Source: Verrucomicrobiaceae bacterium
Lineage (GTDB): Bacteria; Verrucomicrobiota; Verrucomicrobiia; Opitutales; Intestinicryptomonadaceae
Length of the DNA: 64,000 nt
Reading direction: 5' to 3'
NCBI GenBank assembly: GCA_015061955.1
Contig: SUVO01000008.1
Location: 53,925 to 117,924 of the forward strand
Below the pieces are notes generated by a model. That model did not search any database. It saw only the letters and a list, made by a program, of their open reading frames with translations, and had not been told where the DNA came from. The translations under genes and the position numbers were made by a program. Positions 37,038 through 46,620 of the stretch are shown piece after piece (within the stretch, counting starts at the first letter, position 1; each line of letters opens with the position of its first letter).

Positions 37038-37427
37038 ATGAGTGAAATATTTGTATCAGTAGGTCGCCGTAAGACATCGGTAGCTAGAGTTCGTCTTTCA
37101 AAGGGCGAAGGTAAGCTCGTTGTTAACGACAAATCAATCGAAGAGTACTGCTATACAGATCAGCTTTCGATGTTGGCATTGCGTCCGTTGGTAGTTACAG
37201 CTACACGCAACGCAGTTGATGCTTTCATTAAAGTTGAAGGTGGCGGTCCAGTTGGTCAAGCAGGTGCTATCAGTCATGGTTTGGCAAGAGCTTTGGAAAA
37301 GATGGATGAAACATTGCGTCCAGCTCTTAAAAAGGCAGGTTTGATGACTCGTGACCCACGTTCGAAGGAACGTAAGAAGGCTGGTCAACCAGGCGCACGT
37401 AAGCGCTTCCAGTTCTCAAAGCGTTAA
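37038..37427 (+). CDS. rpsI: 30S ribosomal protein S9
   Basis: 30S head protein whose C-terminal tail reaches the P-site tRNA. It has 129 residues with SVGRRKTSVARVRL at the start, GGGPVGQAGAISHGLARAL in the middle and the tail KKAGQPGARKRFQFSKR. Confidence 0.98.
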   Translation: MSEIFVSVGRRKTSVARVRLSKGEGKLVVNDKSIEEYCYTDQLSMLALRPLVVTATRNAVDAFIKVEGGGPVGQAGAISHGLARALEKMDETLRPALKKAGLMTRDPRSKERKKAGQPGARKRFQFSKR

Positions 37428-37451
37428 TCGCTTACGGAATTTTTTTACTGG

Positions 37452-37487
37452 AGCCCTTCCGCGCCTGCGGAGGGGCTTTTGTATTTG
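37452..37487 (+). terminator. intrinsic terminator after rpsI
   Basis: Strong 11-bp stem agcccttccgc / gcggaggggct (one G-T pair), 4-base loop, T-rich tail. Confidence 0.92.
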
Positions 37488-37599
37488 ATAGCAATACTAA
37501 AAGTTTTTTATTTAGTTGTCTTTTGGTATTTTTTGTTGAATTATTAACATAGTTTGGTGTTTTGTAAATTTTCAATAGAGAAGGGTTGCGTGTAGTTTA

Positions 37600-37635
37600 A
37601 TGCTTCTCAAAAAACCACAGAGGCTTAACAGGTAA
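37600..37635 (+). other. possible 11-residue leader reading frame upstream of argC
   Basis: The frame MLLKKPQRLNR ends in two AGG arginine codons just before the stop, 70 bases before argC. Downstream, cgttttt (near 37660) can pair with aaaaacg (near 37692), close to the argC start. The ribosome-binding site is poor, and two Arg codons are weak evidence for an arginine-sensing leader. Confidence 0.2.
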
Positions 37636-37704
37636 AGTGCTAGATTATTTTAATCGATGCGTTTTTGCGTTGAGGCTTTTTAATTTTTTAAAAACGTATA
37701 AAAT

Positions 37705-38736
37705 ATGAAAACAAAAATTGGCATAGTTGGCGCATCGGGATACGCCGGAATTGAAATTGTAAAACTAATTGCTCGTCATCCTAATGTAGAGTTAGGTTGT
37801 GTTACATCGCGCAGTTTGGCAGGTACGTTGGTTGCCGACAATATGCCATCGTTGCGTCATTTGTTGCCAGAAGGTTTAACTTTTGAACAATCTACACCAG
37901 CGGGTGTGGCATCGATGAGCGATATCGATGTGTGGTTTTTGGCACTTCCACATGGAGCCGCCGCAGAGTATGCGCGTGCATTGGTAGATGCTGGTAAAAA
38001 AGTGTTAGATTTGTCGGCAGATTTTCGTTTGCATTCGCTTGATATTTATAAAGAATATTACAAGCAAGATCATAATGCACCTGAGTTGTTAAAGCTTGGT
38101 AAATACGTTATTGCAGAGCTTTTCCCAGTGTCGAAAGAAGATAAATTGATTGCTTGTGCAGGATGTTATCCAACAAGTATTTTGTTGCCTTTAATTCCAC
38201 TTATGCGTGAAAAAGCAGTGTCGACAGAGCATATAGTAATAAATTCGTATAGTGGCGTTTCTGGAGCAGGTAAAAAGAGCGATTTAGCATACGCATATTG
38301 CGAACGCAATGAAAGTGCAAAAGCTTATGGTCTGCCAAAGCATCGTCATAATTCAGAAATTGAAGAAGAACTTTCAATTGCAGCAGGTCAAGACGTTGTA
38401 GTGCAGTTTAATCCACATCTCTGCCCGATGAATAGAGGTATATCTACAACAATAACTGTACCTGCAAAGTTTGAAGGCGTAGAAAAAATCTATGAAATTT
38501 GGAATAAATATTATGCTGGAAAACCATTCGTAAAAATTCTAAAGAGTGGAAGTTTCCCAGATACAGCACACGTTTGTGGAACAAATCGTTGCGATATATC
38601 GGCAGTGTACGATGTACGCACAAAAAATCTTGTTATTTGCAGTGTGATTGACAATATTGTCAAAGGTGCAAGTGGTCAGGCTGTTCAAATTATGAATTTG
38701 TTGATGGGCTTTGATGAAACTGCAGGATTGTTGTAA
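37705..38736 (+). CDS. argC: N-acetyl-gamma-glutamyl-phosphate reductase
   Basis: Third step of arginine synthesis: NADPH reduction of N-acetylglutamyl phosphate to the semialdehyde. The 343-residue protein has an N-terminal Rossmann motif GIVGASGYAGIE and catalytic Cys154 in ACAGCYPTSILL. First gene of argCJBDFG; the order and spacing suggest one operon. The upstream 217 bases hold the rpsI terminator and a possible short leader frame only. Confidence 0.97.
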   Translation: MKTKIGIVGASGYAGIEIVKLIARHPNVELGCVTSRSLAGTLVADNMPSLRHLLPEGLTFEQSTPAGVASMSDIDVWFLALPHGAAAEYARALVDAGKKVLDLSADFRLHSLDIYKEYYKQDHNAPELLKLGKYVIAELFPVSKEDKLIACAGCYPTSILLPLIPLMREKAVSTEHIVINSYSGVSGAGKKSDLAYAYCERNESAKAYGLPKHRHNSEIEEELSIAAGQDVVVQFNPHLCPMNRGISTTITVPAKFEGVEKIYEIWNKYYAGKPFVKILKSGSFPDTAHVCGTNRCDISAVYDVRTKNLVICSVIDNIVKGASGQAVQIMNLLMGFDETAGLL

Positions 38737-38756
38737 AAAATAAAAAAGAATTTGAA

Positions 38757-39995
38757 ATGGAAAAGAATTATAAAATAAATATAGTTGAAGATGTTGCAGG
38801 CGTTTCGGTAGTTCAAGGTTTTAGTGCTGGTGCAGCCGCATGCGATATCAGAAATAAAAACGATTTTAATCGCTTAGATACAGCAGTTATCGTATCAGAT
38901 GTTTTGGCAACTGCAGCTGGTGTTTTTACAACTAATGATGTAAAGGCAGCACCAGTGTTGGTTGATATTGCAAATTTAGAGCGTTCAAAAAAAGTAAAAG
39001 CAATTGTTGCTAATAGTGGTAATGCTAATGCTTGTACTGGCGATAGAGGTATGGACGATGCTCGCAATACATGTTCGTATTTGGCTGAAAAGTTGGGCGT
39101 AGAAAAAAATCAGATTTTAGTGTGTTCAACTGGTAGAATAGGCGAGTTTATGCCTATGGAAAAGTTGAAGAAGGGTATTGACGAAGCTGTGTCGGGAATG
39201 TCGAAGACCGAAGATAAAGCAATAGCTGCTGCTAATGCTATTCTGACATCAGATACACGTTCAAAAACAGTTTCGGTTGATGTAGAATTTGGTGGTAAGA
39301 AAGTTAAGATTGCAGGTATGGCAAAGGGTGCAGGTATGATTGAACCTAATATGGCTACAATGCTTGCATTTATTGTTAGCGATGCAAAAATTTCGCAGAG
39401 CTTGTTGAAAGAGTGTTTGAAATTTGCCGCAAATAAATCGTTCAACAGAATTACCGTTGATGGTGATATGAGTACAAACGATACTGTTTTGTGCTTGTGC
39501 AATGGTACAAGTGGTGTTGAGATTTCGGAAGATGATGCCGATTCTATTATGGCTTTCCGCGAAGGTTTGCTTGAAGCATCGCGTGTGTTGGCTCGTAAGA
39601 TTGTTGGCGATGGTGAAAAAATTACTAAGGTAGTAGAGGTAAATGTAAAAGGAGCAAGAACAGAAGAACAAGCCGAAAAAATTTGTAGAGCAATAGGTAA
39701 TTCGTTGTTGGTAAAATCGTCGTGGTTTGGCGAAGATCCTAATTGGGGCAGAATTACCGATTCAGCAGGTTATGCAAGAACTGGTTTGGTTCTTGAAAAA
39801 ATCGATCTCGATTACGATGGCATTCCTGTTTTGAAGTCAGGACAACCCATTGCCGAAAATAAAGAACTTTGGAAACAAGCTGTATCGAAAAAAACATTTT
39901 CAATAAATTTGCATCTGAATTTGGGTACAGCAAGCGAATCTATTTTGGCTTCGGACCTTACCGATGGTTATGTAAACTTCAATAAGGGCGAATAA
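38757..39995 (+). CDS. argJ: glutamate N-acetyltransferase / ornithine acetyltransferase
   Basis: Recycles the acetyl group from N-acetylornithine to glutamate (cyclic pathway), and in bifunctional forms also makes acetylglutamate from acetyl-CoA. The 412-residue precursor is expected to self-cleave before Thr201 in GAGMIEPNMATMLAF into alpha and beta chains. With argJ present, argE is not needed. Its stop overlaps the argB start by one base. Confidence 0.97.
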   Translation: MEKNYKINIVEDVAGVSVVQGFSAGAAACDIRNKNDFNRLDTAVIVSDVLATAAGVFTTNDVKAAPVLVDIANLERSKKVKAIVANSGNANACTGDRGMDDARNTCSYLAEKLGVEKNQILVCSTGRIGEFMPMEKLKKGIDEAVSGMSKTEDKAIAAANAILTSDTRSKTVSVDVEFGGKKVKIAGMAKGAGMIEPNMATMLAFIVSDAKISQSLLKECLKFAANKSFNRITVDGDMSTNDTVLCLCNGTSGVEISEDDADSIMAFREGLLEASRVLARKIVGDGEKITKVVEVNVKGARTEEQAEKICRAIGNSLLVKSSWFGEDPNWGRITDSAGYARTGLVLEKIDLDYDGIPVLKSGQPIAENKELWKQAVSKKTFSINLHLNLGTASESILASDLTDGYVNFNKGE

Positions 39996-40879
39996 TGAAT
40001 ATTGATGAAATAACAAAAAAAGCCGATGTTTTAACAGAAGCATTGCCATATGTACGTCGTTTTAGAGGCTCTGTATTTGTTATAAAATATGGTGGCGCTT
40101 TTATGGACGACCCAAATCCAGAAATCCGTGCTCGTATGGCTCGTGATATAGCATTTTTGGCTGCAGTAGGTATAAATGTAGTTGTTGTGCATGGTGGTGG
40201 TAAGGCAATCAGCCGAGCAATGTCGGCGAGTGGTTTGCAACCAGAATTTAAAAATGGTATGCGTGTTACTGATGAAAAAACTGTCGCAATAGTTGAAGAT
40301 GTTCTCAATAACGAAGTGAATGCCGAAATTTGCGATATGCTTGCTCGTCAAGGTTGTGAAGCTGTATCTATAAAGGGCAATGATGTTTTCAAATGTAAAA
40401 AATTGTTGTCGAAGGGCGAAGATATCGGATATGTTGGTGAAGTTGAAAGTGTAGATGTATCAGCTATTCAGAAAGCGTTGGAAGAAGGTAAAACGCCGGT
40501 TATTTCGCCAATTGCAATGGGTATTGATGATAATCATGCTTACAATACAAATGCCGATGTTGCAGCAGCTGCAGCAGCAGGAGCCTTGAAGGCGCGTCGT
40601 TTGGTGTTCTTGTGCGATGTTCCTGGGTTGATGCGTGATCCTAAAGATAGAACAACATTGATATCGCACTTGCCAGTTTCTGAAGTGGCAAAACTCAAAG
40701 AAGATGGTATTATTGGTGGTGGAATGATTCCTAAAGTAGATAGTGGTGTAAAAGCTATCGAAAATGGTGTTCGCCGAATTCACTTTATTGATGGCTATAT
40801 GCCTCATAGCTTGTTGTTAGAAATATTTACTGATACTGGTATTGGTACAGAAATTGTTAGTCCTAAGGCAACTCTTTAA
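39995..40879 (+). CDS. argB: acetylglutamate kinase
   Basis: Second step of arginine synthesis, often the arginine feedback point. The 294-residue protein has the kinase motifs VIKYGGAFMDDP and VVVVHGGGKAISRAM, and EDIGYVGEVESV. The N-terminal helix NIDEITKKADVLTEALPYVRRFRG is of the length seen in arginine-inhibited hexameric enzymes, so feedback control is likely (inference). The start overlaps the argJ stop (taatg). Confidence 0.97.
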   Translation: MNIDEITKKADVLTEALPYVRRFRGSVFVIKYGGAFMDDPNPEIRARMARDIAFLAAVGINVVVVHGGGKAISRAMSASGLQPEFKNGMRVTDEKTVAIVEDVLNNEVNAEICDMLARQGCEAVSIKGNDVFKCKKLLSKGEDIGYVGEVESVDVSAIQKALEEGKTPVISPIAMGIDDNHAYNTNADVAAAAAAGALKARRLVFLCDVPGLMRDPKDRTTLISHLPVSEVAKLKEDGIIGGGMIPKVDSGVKAIENGVRRIHFIDGYMPHSLLLEIFTDTGIGTEIVSPKATL

Positions 40880-40882
40880 TAC

Positions 40883-42088
40883 ATGCAAAAAATGACAACC
40901 ATTGAAAAAGCAAAAAAGTATGCAATGCCCAATTATGGTCAGCGTGATTTTGTAGTGTCGGCTGGCAAGGGTAGTTATGTGTTCGATGAAAACGGTAAGA
41001 AATATTTGGACTTTGGTGCAGGTATTGCTGTAACAAGTGTTGGGCATGCAAATGCTCGATGGGTAAAAGCTGTTGCTGAACAGGCGTCAACTATTGCACA
41101 TTGTTCTAATTTGTATCTTACAAAACCAAATGTCGATTTGTGCGAAGAACTTGTAAAGCGTATAGGCGTTGGTAAAATTTTGTTGTGTAATAGTGGAACA
41201 GAGGCTAACGAAGCTCTTATAAAGGCTGCTCGTTTACATGGCTTGAATGTTACTGGGCAAGAAGGTAAAAAAACACGTATTATAACAGCTGTAAATTGTT
41301 TTCATGGTAGAACTCTCGGTGCTGTTGCTGCAACTGCTCAGTATAAAATTCAACATGGTTTTGCTCCGTTGTTGAGTGGTTTTTCGTATGCCGATTTTAA
41401 CGACTTGAAGAGCTTTGAAAAACAAATGGGCGATGATGTTGCCGCAGTGTTGGTTGAACCTATTCAAGGCGAAAGTGGGGTAACGCCAGCAACGAAAGAT
41501 TTCTTAAAAGGCTTGCGTAAGTTGTGCGATAAATACAATGCAATGTTGCTTTTCGATGAAGTGCAATGTGGTGTTGCACGTTCTGGAAAATTTTTGGCGT
41601 GTCAGAAGTATGGCGTAAAGCCAGATGGAGTTTCAATGGCAAAAGGCTTGGCTGGAGGTTTCCCAATAGGTGCAATTTGGCTTGGTAAAAAATATCAAGA
41701 TTTGTTTACCCCTGGAACTCATGGTACTACTTTTGGTGGAAATCCGTTGGCATGTGCAGCATCGTTGGCAACGCTCAAAGAGATCGATGTAAAAAAACTT
41801 GCCGATAATGCAACAAAACTCGGTGAAAAGTTGTCTAAGGCTCTTAAGACGATAGTAAAAAAATATCCGCAAAAGCTTGTTCTTGAAAGAGGCGTTGGTT
41901 TGATGCGTGCTGTTGTTTTTACTGAAGCTTATGTTAATGGCGAAGTTTGCAAAAAACTTCGTGAAAACGGTTTATTACTTATCCCATCAGGCGCAAATGG
42001 TTTGAGATTTTTGCCAGCACTGAATGTGACTTCGGCAGAAGTTGATAAGGCTTTGAAAATTTTTGAAAAAACAATAGAAAGACTCTAA
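40883..42088 (+). CDS. argD: acetylornithine aminotransferase
   Basis: PLP-dependent class III aminotransferase that makes N-acetylornithine. The 401-residue protein has SGTEANEALIKAAR, LLFDEVQCGVARSG and PLP-binding Lys254 in SMAKGLAGGFPIGA. It starts 3 bases after argB. The MQKMTT start leaves an alternative Met at position 4. Confidence 0.97.
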   Translation: MQKMTTIEKAKKYAMPNYGQRDFVVSAGKGSYVFDENGKKYLDFGAGIAVTSVGHANARWVKAVAEQASTIAHCSNLYLTKPNVDLCEELVKRIGVGKILLCNSGTEANEALIKAARLHGLNVTGQEGKKTRIITAVNCFHGRTLGAVAATAQYKIQHGFAPLLSGFSYADFNDLKSFEKQMGDDVAAVLVEPIQGESGVTPATKDFLKGLRKLCDKYNAMLLFDEVQCGVARSGKFLACQKYGVKPDGVSMAKGLAGGFPIGAIWLGKKYQDLFTPGTHGTTFGGNPLACAASLATLKEIDVKKLADNATKLGEKLSKALKTIVKKYPQKLVLERGVGLMRAVVFTEAYVNGEVCKKLRENGLLLIPSGANGLRFLPALNVTSAEVDKALKIFEKTIERL

Positions 42089-42094
42089 ATAAAA

Positions 42095-43054
42095 ATGGTT
42101 CGTTCATTCTTAAAAGATACAGATTTTTCACCAGCAGAAGCTAAAGAAGTTTTTGATTTGGCAGCTCGTTATAAGGCTACACGTTCGGCAGGAATTATAG
42201 ATGTTCTAAAGTCGGAAAGTTGGGGCGTTTTGTTCTTCAAGAAAAGTACTCGAACAAGATTGTCGTTCGAGGCTGGCTTGTATGAACTCGGTGCTCATCC
42301 AATGGTGATGAGTTCTAACGACCTTCAAATATCGCGTGGAGAAACTATTGAAGATACAGCCAGAATTATGGGGCGCTTTTTACATGGTTTGGTAATTAGA
42401 ACTTTTGAACAAGAAATAGTTGAAAAGTTTGCTAAGTATTCAGGTTTGCCAGTAATAAATGCACTTACCGACTTGTTGCATCCGTGCCAAAGCTATACCG
42501 ATATGTTTACTATGACCGAATTTTTTAGCGATGGTAAACCAACACCTGAATCAATTAAAGGTAAAAAATTTGTATTTTTTGGCGATACAGCATGCAATAT
42601 GGCTTATTCGTTGGCGTTGGCTGGAGCAATGTTCGATGTAGAAGTTGTGTTGTGTGGCCCAGAAGAATTTAAGCCAGAACCAGTACTTAATAAACTTTTC
42701 AAAGAAGCTAACCTAACACCAACTTGGACATTTACATCTGATCCAATTGAAGCATCGCTTAAGGCTGATGTTCTTTATACAGATGTGTGGGTAAGTATGG
42801 GTAAAGAAGATGAAAAGGCTGAACGAATCAAGACTATGTCGCCTTATCAGGTTAATGATAGTTTGTTCAAGGTGGCTAATAAAAATTCTTTGTTTATGCA
42901 TTGCTTGCCAGCTCATGCAGGTGAAGAAGTTTCGCAAGAAGTTCTCGATGGTAAACATAGCGTAATATTCGACCAAGCTGAAAATCGCTTGCATGTTCAA
43001 AAGGCAATAGTGAGCTATCTGGTTGGCAAAAATCGTGAAATGGCACGCAAATAA
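42095..43054 (+). CDS. argF: ornithine carbamoyltransferase
   Basis: Makes citrulline from ornithine and carbamoyl phosphate. The 319-residue protein carries the carbamoyl-phosphate loop KKSTRTRLSFE, the motif DLLHPCQSYTD, and the ornithine site HCLPAHAGEEVS. It starts 6 bases after argD. Confidence 0.97.
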   Translation: MVRSFLKDTDFSPAEAKEVFDLAARYKATRSAGIIDVLKSESWGVLFFKKSTRTRLSFEAGLYELGAHPMVMSSNDLQISRGETIEDTARIMGRFLHGLVIRTFEQEIVEKFAKYSGLPVINALTDLLHPCQSYTDMFTMTEFFSDGKPTPESIKGKKFVFFGDTACNMAYSLALAGAMFDVEVVLCGPEEFKPEPVLNKLFKEANLTPTWTFTSDPIEASLKADVLYTDVWVSMGKEDEKAERIKTMSPYQVNDSLFKVANKNSLFMHCLPAHAGEEVSQEVLDGKHSVIFDQAENRLHVQKAIVSYLVGKNREMARK

Positions 43055-43127
43055 AGAAGTAAAAAAACTTTACAATTTGTAAAAATATATTAACCTTGTT
43101 TGCAATAATTTCTTAAAGGAGTAAATA

Positions 43128-44387
43128 ATGAAAATTGTTTTAGCATATTCAGGAGGTTTAGATACCTCGGTTTTGGTAAAGTGGATTAAGGATCGCTTTA
43201 ATGCAGAAGTAATTACTTTCGCTGCCGACGTAGGTCAGGGCGAAGAGCTTTCAGGCTTGGCTGAAAAAGCTAAGGCTACTGGGGCATCGGCACACTATAC
43301 GGTAGATTTGAAAGATGAATTTGTTTCTGATTTCATATATCCGATGATTCGTGCAAATGCTATCTACGAAGGTCAGTACTTCTTGGGTACATCAATTGCT
43401 CGTCCTTTGATTTCAAAGGCACATGTTGAAATTGCACGCGCAGAAAATGCCGACGCAGTTGCTCATGGTGCAACAGGTAAGGGTAACGACCAGTGCCGTT
43501 TTGAAATTGCTTATGCAGCACTCGCACCAGATTTGCAAATTATATCGCCATGGAGAATGGATGAATTCCGCGAAGCTTTCCCAGGAAGAAGCGAAATGAT
43601 TGAATATTGTCGTCAGCATAACATCAATGTTCAAGCATCAGCATCGAAGCCATATTCAATGGATAGAAATATGCTCCATATCTCGTACGAAGCAGGTATT
43701 CTTGAAGATCCATGGTTCGACCCAACTGTTCCAGAAAATAAGGATATGTTCAAAACTACAGTTGCACCTGAAGATGCTCCAGATAAGCCAACATATATTG
43801 AACTTGATTTTGAAAAGGGCGATTGCGTTGCTATTGATGGTAAGAAAATGAAGCCTTCGGATATCCTTGTTACATTGAATAAAATCGGTGGCGAAAATGG
43901 TATCGGTAGAGTCGATATTGTTGAAAATCGTTTTGTAGGTATGAAGAGCCGTGGTGTTTATGAAACTCCAGGTGGAACAATTCTTGAATTTGCTCATCGC
44001 AACGTTGAAACAATTACAATGGATAGAGAAGTTATGCACTTGCGTGATTCTCTCATTCCAAAATATGCTGAGCTTATTTACAATGGTTTCTGGTATGCTC
44101 CAGAACGCGAAGCATTGCAGGCTCTCATTGATAAGAGTCAGGAATGCGTAACTGGTACAGTTCGCTTAAAGCTCTATAAGGGTAATGTAACTTGTGTTGG
44201 TAGAAAGAGTCCATTGAGCTTGTATGATGAAAACATTGCAAGTATGGAAGGCGTAAAGAGCGAATATAATCAGAACGATGCTACAGGCTTTATTAAGTTG
44301 CAAGCATTGCGTTTGCGTCAACGTGCTCGTAAGCAGGGCGTAAGCGATGAAATTTTCGCAACAAAAACAAAACTCGTACGCGAATAA
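43128..44387 (+). CDS. argG: argininosuccinate synthase
   Basis: Joins citrulline and aspartate using ATP. The 419-residue protein has the PP-loop [14 protein letters not shown] at residues 5-18, the segment [13 protein letters not shown], and [13 protein letters not shown] near the end. A good aaaggag ribosome-binding site. It lies 73 bases after argF. argH, which would complete the pathway, is not in the window. Confidence 0.97.
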   Translation: MKIVLAYSGGLDTSVLVKWIKDRFNAEVITFAADVGQGEELSGLAEKAKATGASAHYTVDLKDEFVSDFIYPMIRANAIYEGQYFLGTSIARPLISKAHVEIARAENADAVAHGATGKGNDQCRFEIAYAALAPDLQIISPWRMDEFREAFPGRSEMIEYCRQHNINVQASASKPYSMDRNMLHISYEAGILEDPWFDPTVPENKDMFKTTVAPEDAPDKPTYIELDFEKGDCVAIDGKKMKPSDILVTLNKIGGENGIGRVDIVENRFVGMKSRGVYETPGGTILEFAHRNVETITMDREVMHLRDSLIPKYAELIYNGFWYAPEREALQALIDKSQECVTGTVRLKLYKGNVTCVGRKSPLSLYDENIASMEGVKSEYNQNDATGFIKLQALRLRQRARKQGVSDEIFATKTKLVRE

Positions 44388-44393
44388 TAAAAA

Positions 44394-44465
44394 ATGAAAA
44401 AATTTTTAGCACTATCACTTCTTCTTATCCGACTTCGTCTTGAACTCGGAAATGGTCAGTTGTGA
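44394..44465 (+). CDS. leucine-rich leader peptide upstream of leuA
   Basis: A 23-residue reading frame with nine leucines; the core LLLIRLRLEL reads mostly CTT/CTC codons. It lies 93 bases before leuA and just 6 bases after argG. It is probably not a functional protein; its role would be to stall ribosomes when leucyl-tRNA is scarce. The initial MKKFLALSLLL could also look like a signal peptide fragment, but the RNA pairings described in the attenuator entry favour a leader. Ribosome-binding sequence is weak. Confidence 0.6.
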   Translation: MKKFLALSLLLIRLRLELGNGQL

Positions 44466-44538
44466 AATCTGCTAAAAATTTATTTATAATTTAACTTTCA
44501 AGCACGATTTCACGTTATAAGGCAATCGTGCTTTTTTT
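44400..44538 (+). promoter_or_regulatory. putative leuA transcription attenuator
   Basis: Three mutually exclusive pairings are visible. (a) 44400-44411 inside the leader peptide frame is a perfect 12-base complement of 44470-44481. (b) gtgaaatc (44462-44469, over the leader stop codon) pairs with gatttcac (44506-44513), which overlaps the terminator arm. (c) the terminator aagcacgat (44500-44508) with atcgtgctt (44525-44533) plus T run. Ribosome position in the leucine run could choose between (b) and (c). Confidence 0.6.
44500..44538 (+). terminator. intrinsic terminator before leuA (attenuator arm)
   Basis: Stem aagcacgat / atcgtgctt with a 16-base loop and a run of seven T, 21 bases before the leuA ATG. 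It separates argG from leuA and is the terminator half of the proposed attenuator. Confidence 0.85.
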
Positions 44539-44558
44539 ATTAAATAAAGGATTTTTAT

Positions 44559-46232
44559 ATGAAAGATTTTTCAGGCAAATATACCCGACGTTTCAATTTC
44601 AAAATAGAAAATCGCCAATGGCCCGACAAACATATAGAACGCGCGCCAATTTGGTGTAGTGTCGACTTGCGTGATGGCAATCAAGCTTTGGCTATCCCAA
44701 TGGGTGTCGATGAAAAAATGAAGTTGTACAATACTTTGTTGAATGTAGGCTTTAAAGAAATCGAAGTAGGTTTTCCAGCTGCAAGTGATACCGAATTTAA
44801 ATTCTTACGCAAGCTCATCGATGAAAATCTCATTCCTGAGGGCGTAACTGTTCAAGTTCTCACTCAGGCTCGAGAACACCTCATTAAGAAAACTTTTGAG
44901 GCGCTCAAAGGTTGTAAAAGTGCTATAGTGCATTTGTACAATAGTACATCGGCGCTTCAACGAAAGGTTACTTTCAATATGTCGCGCGAAGAGATTATCG
45001 AGATTGCCCGACAGGGTGCTCGTTTGGTGCGCGCTATGGCAGATGAAGCAGAAGCAAATGGTACACATATTCGCTTGGAATATTCGCCAGAAAGTTTCAG
45101 CGATACAGAACTCGATTTTGCACTCGAAATCTGCGAAGAAGTTAAAGCTATATGGAAACCAACTCCAGAAAATAAAATTATTATAAATCTGCCTGAAACT
45201 GTTCAGTATAATCCTCCAAATATTTATGCTGACCAAATTGAATGGATGAGTACGCATATATCGGATAGAGATTGTGTTGAAATTAGTTTGCATGCTCATA
45301 ACGATAGAGGTACTGGTGTTGCCGCAACAGAGCTTGCATTGACTGCTGGTGCAGATCGTGTTGAAGGTACTTTGTTCGGGAATGGTGAGCGTACTGGAAA
45401 TTTGGATATCGTTACAGTTGCTTTGAATATGTACGCTGAAGGTATAGAATCGGGCTTAGATTTTTCAAACCTACCTGAAGTCAAACGTGTGTACGAAGAA
45501 TGTACTCGTATGCAAGTGCCACCACGCCATCCATATGCTGGTGATTTGGTGTTTACTGCATTTAGTGGATCGCACCAAGACGCAATCAAAAAGGGTATGG
45601 ATTTGCGTCGCAAAAATAATATTAACTCGTGGGAAGTTCCTTATTTGTTGATAGATCCAACGGATGTAGGTTGCTCGTACGAGGCAATTATTCGTATAAA
45701 CTCGCAAAGTGGTAAAGGTGGTGTTGCTTATGTGTTGTCTGATAAATTCCATCTTGAATTGCCCAAAGCTATGCACCAACAAGTTGGCGACTTCGTTAAT
45801 TCTGAAGCCGATAAGCTCGGTAAAGAGCTTTCTCCAGACGAAATTTACGATATTTTCAAAAGTGAATTTATTCAGAGAACTCATCCACTAAAACTTGTTT
45901 CTTATCATGATGAACGCTACGGAAATTCAGATTCGCACGAAGTTAAAATTTTTGCGCAATTGCTCCTAAATGGTGAAGAAATTGAAATTTCTGCAGTTGG
46001 TAATGGTCCAGTAAATGCGTTTGTAAATGCACTTGAATCAAAAGGTTTGAAGAACTTTAGACTAATAGATTATTGCTCGCATGCTATTGGTTCGGGCTCG
46101 GCAACAAATTCAGCCGCATATATTTGTTTGGAGTCTAATGATGATAAACGAAAAGTTTGGGGTGTTGGCATGCATTCGAATATAGAGCATGCCGCATTAG
46201 ATGCTCTTGTTTGCGCCGTAAATCGCCTTTAA
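44559..46232 (+). CDS. leuA: 2-isopropylmalate synthase, type 2
   Basis: First committed step of leucine synthesis, condensing acetyl-CoA with 2-oxoisovalerate. The 557-residue protein starts like the actinobacterial and fungal type (IERAPIWCSVDLRDGNQAL), has the metal ligands of the HMGL-like TIM barrel (ISLHAHNDRGTGVAATE), and a C-terminal LeuA-dimer regulatory domain from about residue 430 that gives leucine feedback inhibition in known enzymes. The stop codon abuts a class-2 repeat directly. Confidence 0.95.
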   Translation: MKDFSGKYTRRFNFKIENRQWPDKHIERAPIWCSVDLRDGNQALAIPMGVDEKMKLYNTLLNVGFKEIEVGFPAASDTEFKFLRKLIDENLIPEGVTVQVLTQAREHLIKKTFEALKGCKSAIVHLYNSTSALQRKVTFNMSREEIIEIARQGARLVRAMADEAEANGTHIRLEYSPESFSDTELDFALEICEEVKAIWKPTPENKIIINLPETVQYNPPNIYADQIEWMSTHISDRDCVEISLHAHNDRGTGVAATELALTAGADRVEGTLFGNGERTGNLDIVTVALNMYAEGIESGLDFSNLPEVKRVYEECTRMQVPPRHPYAGDLVFTAFSGSHQDAIKKGMDLRRKNNINSWEVPYLLIDPTDVGCSYEAIIRINSQSGKGGVAYVLSDKFHLELPKAMHQQVGDFVNSEADKLGKELSPDEIYDIFKSEFIQRTHPLKLVSYHDERYGNSDSHEVKIFAQLLLNGEEIEISAVGNGPVNAFVNALESKGLKNFRLIDYCSHAIGSGSATNSAAYICLESNDDKRKVWGVGMHSNIEHAALDALVCAVNRL

Positions 46233-46419
46233 ACGTGTGTGGACGCACCACTTTGCGAATTTAAATAAAAAAAGTAGGCAATATCATTGCCTACTTTTTT
46301 TATTTAAATTCGCAAAGTGGTGCTTGTAGCTAAAAGAGCGTCTGCTCGGGTGGGCAGTGCGTAGCACAGCTCCACCAACTCGCAAACATCTCTTTTAGCA
46401 GACACCACACACGTTTTTA
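46233..46419. repeat. class-2 nested-palindrome repeat with a 38-bp perfect hairpin
   Basis: It begins at the base after the leuA stop. Outer arms acgtgtgtgg (46233-46242) and ccacacacgt (46405-46414). Middle: a perfect 38-bp inverted repeat 46245-46282 / 46286-46323 with loop atc, including a T run. Second module: stem gctaaaagag (46329-46338) / ctcttttagc (46390-46399), inner ggtgg/ccacc and the apex cagtgcgtagcacagc (46355-46370), which is identical to class 1. Confidence 0.9.
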
Positions 46420-46620
46420 AACGTGCGAGAGCGCGTTTTCTTTGATGATGAGTTTTAATTTACACTATAAGGCACTTCGATGAAGTGCCTTTTTTTATTA
46501 AATAAACTCATCAAATAAAACGCTTTGCCCTCCATTTTGGTTTTAGCTTCGACTGCAGTGCATAGCACAGCAACGCTCGCTAAAACGCAAAAGCATCGGG
46601 ACAATCTCGCACGTTTTTTA
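46420..46620. repeat. class-1 repeat unit
   Basis: Complete unit with outer arms acgtgcgaga / tctcgcacgt, inner ggcacttc gat gaagtgcc hairpin, and the apex cagtgcatagcacagc (one base different). Joined head to tail with the class-2 unit through ttttaaacgt. Confidence 0.92.
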
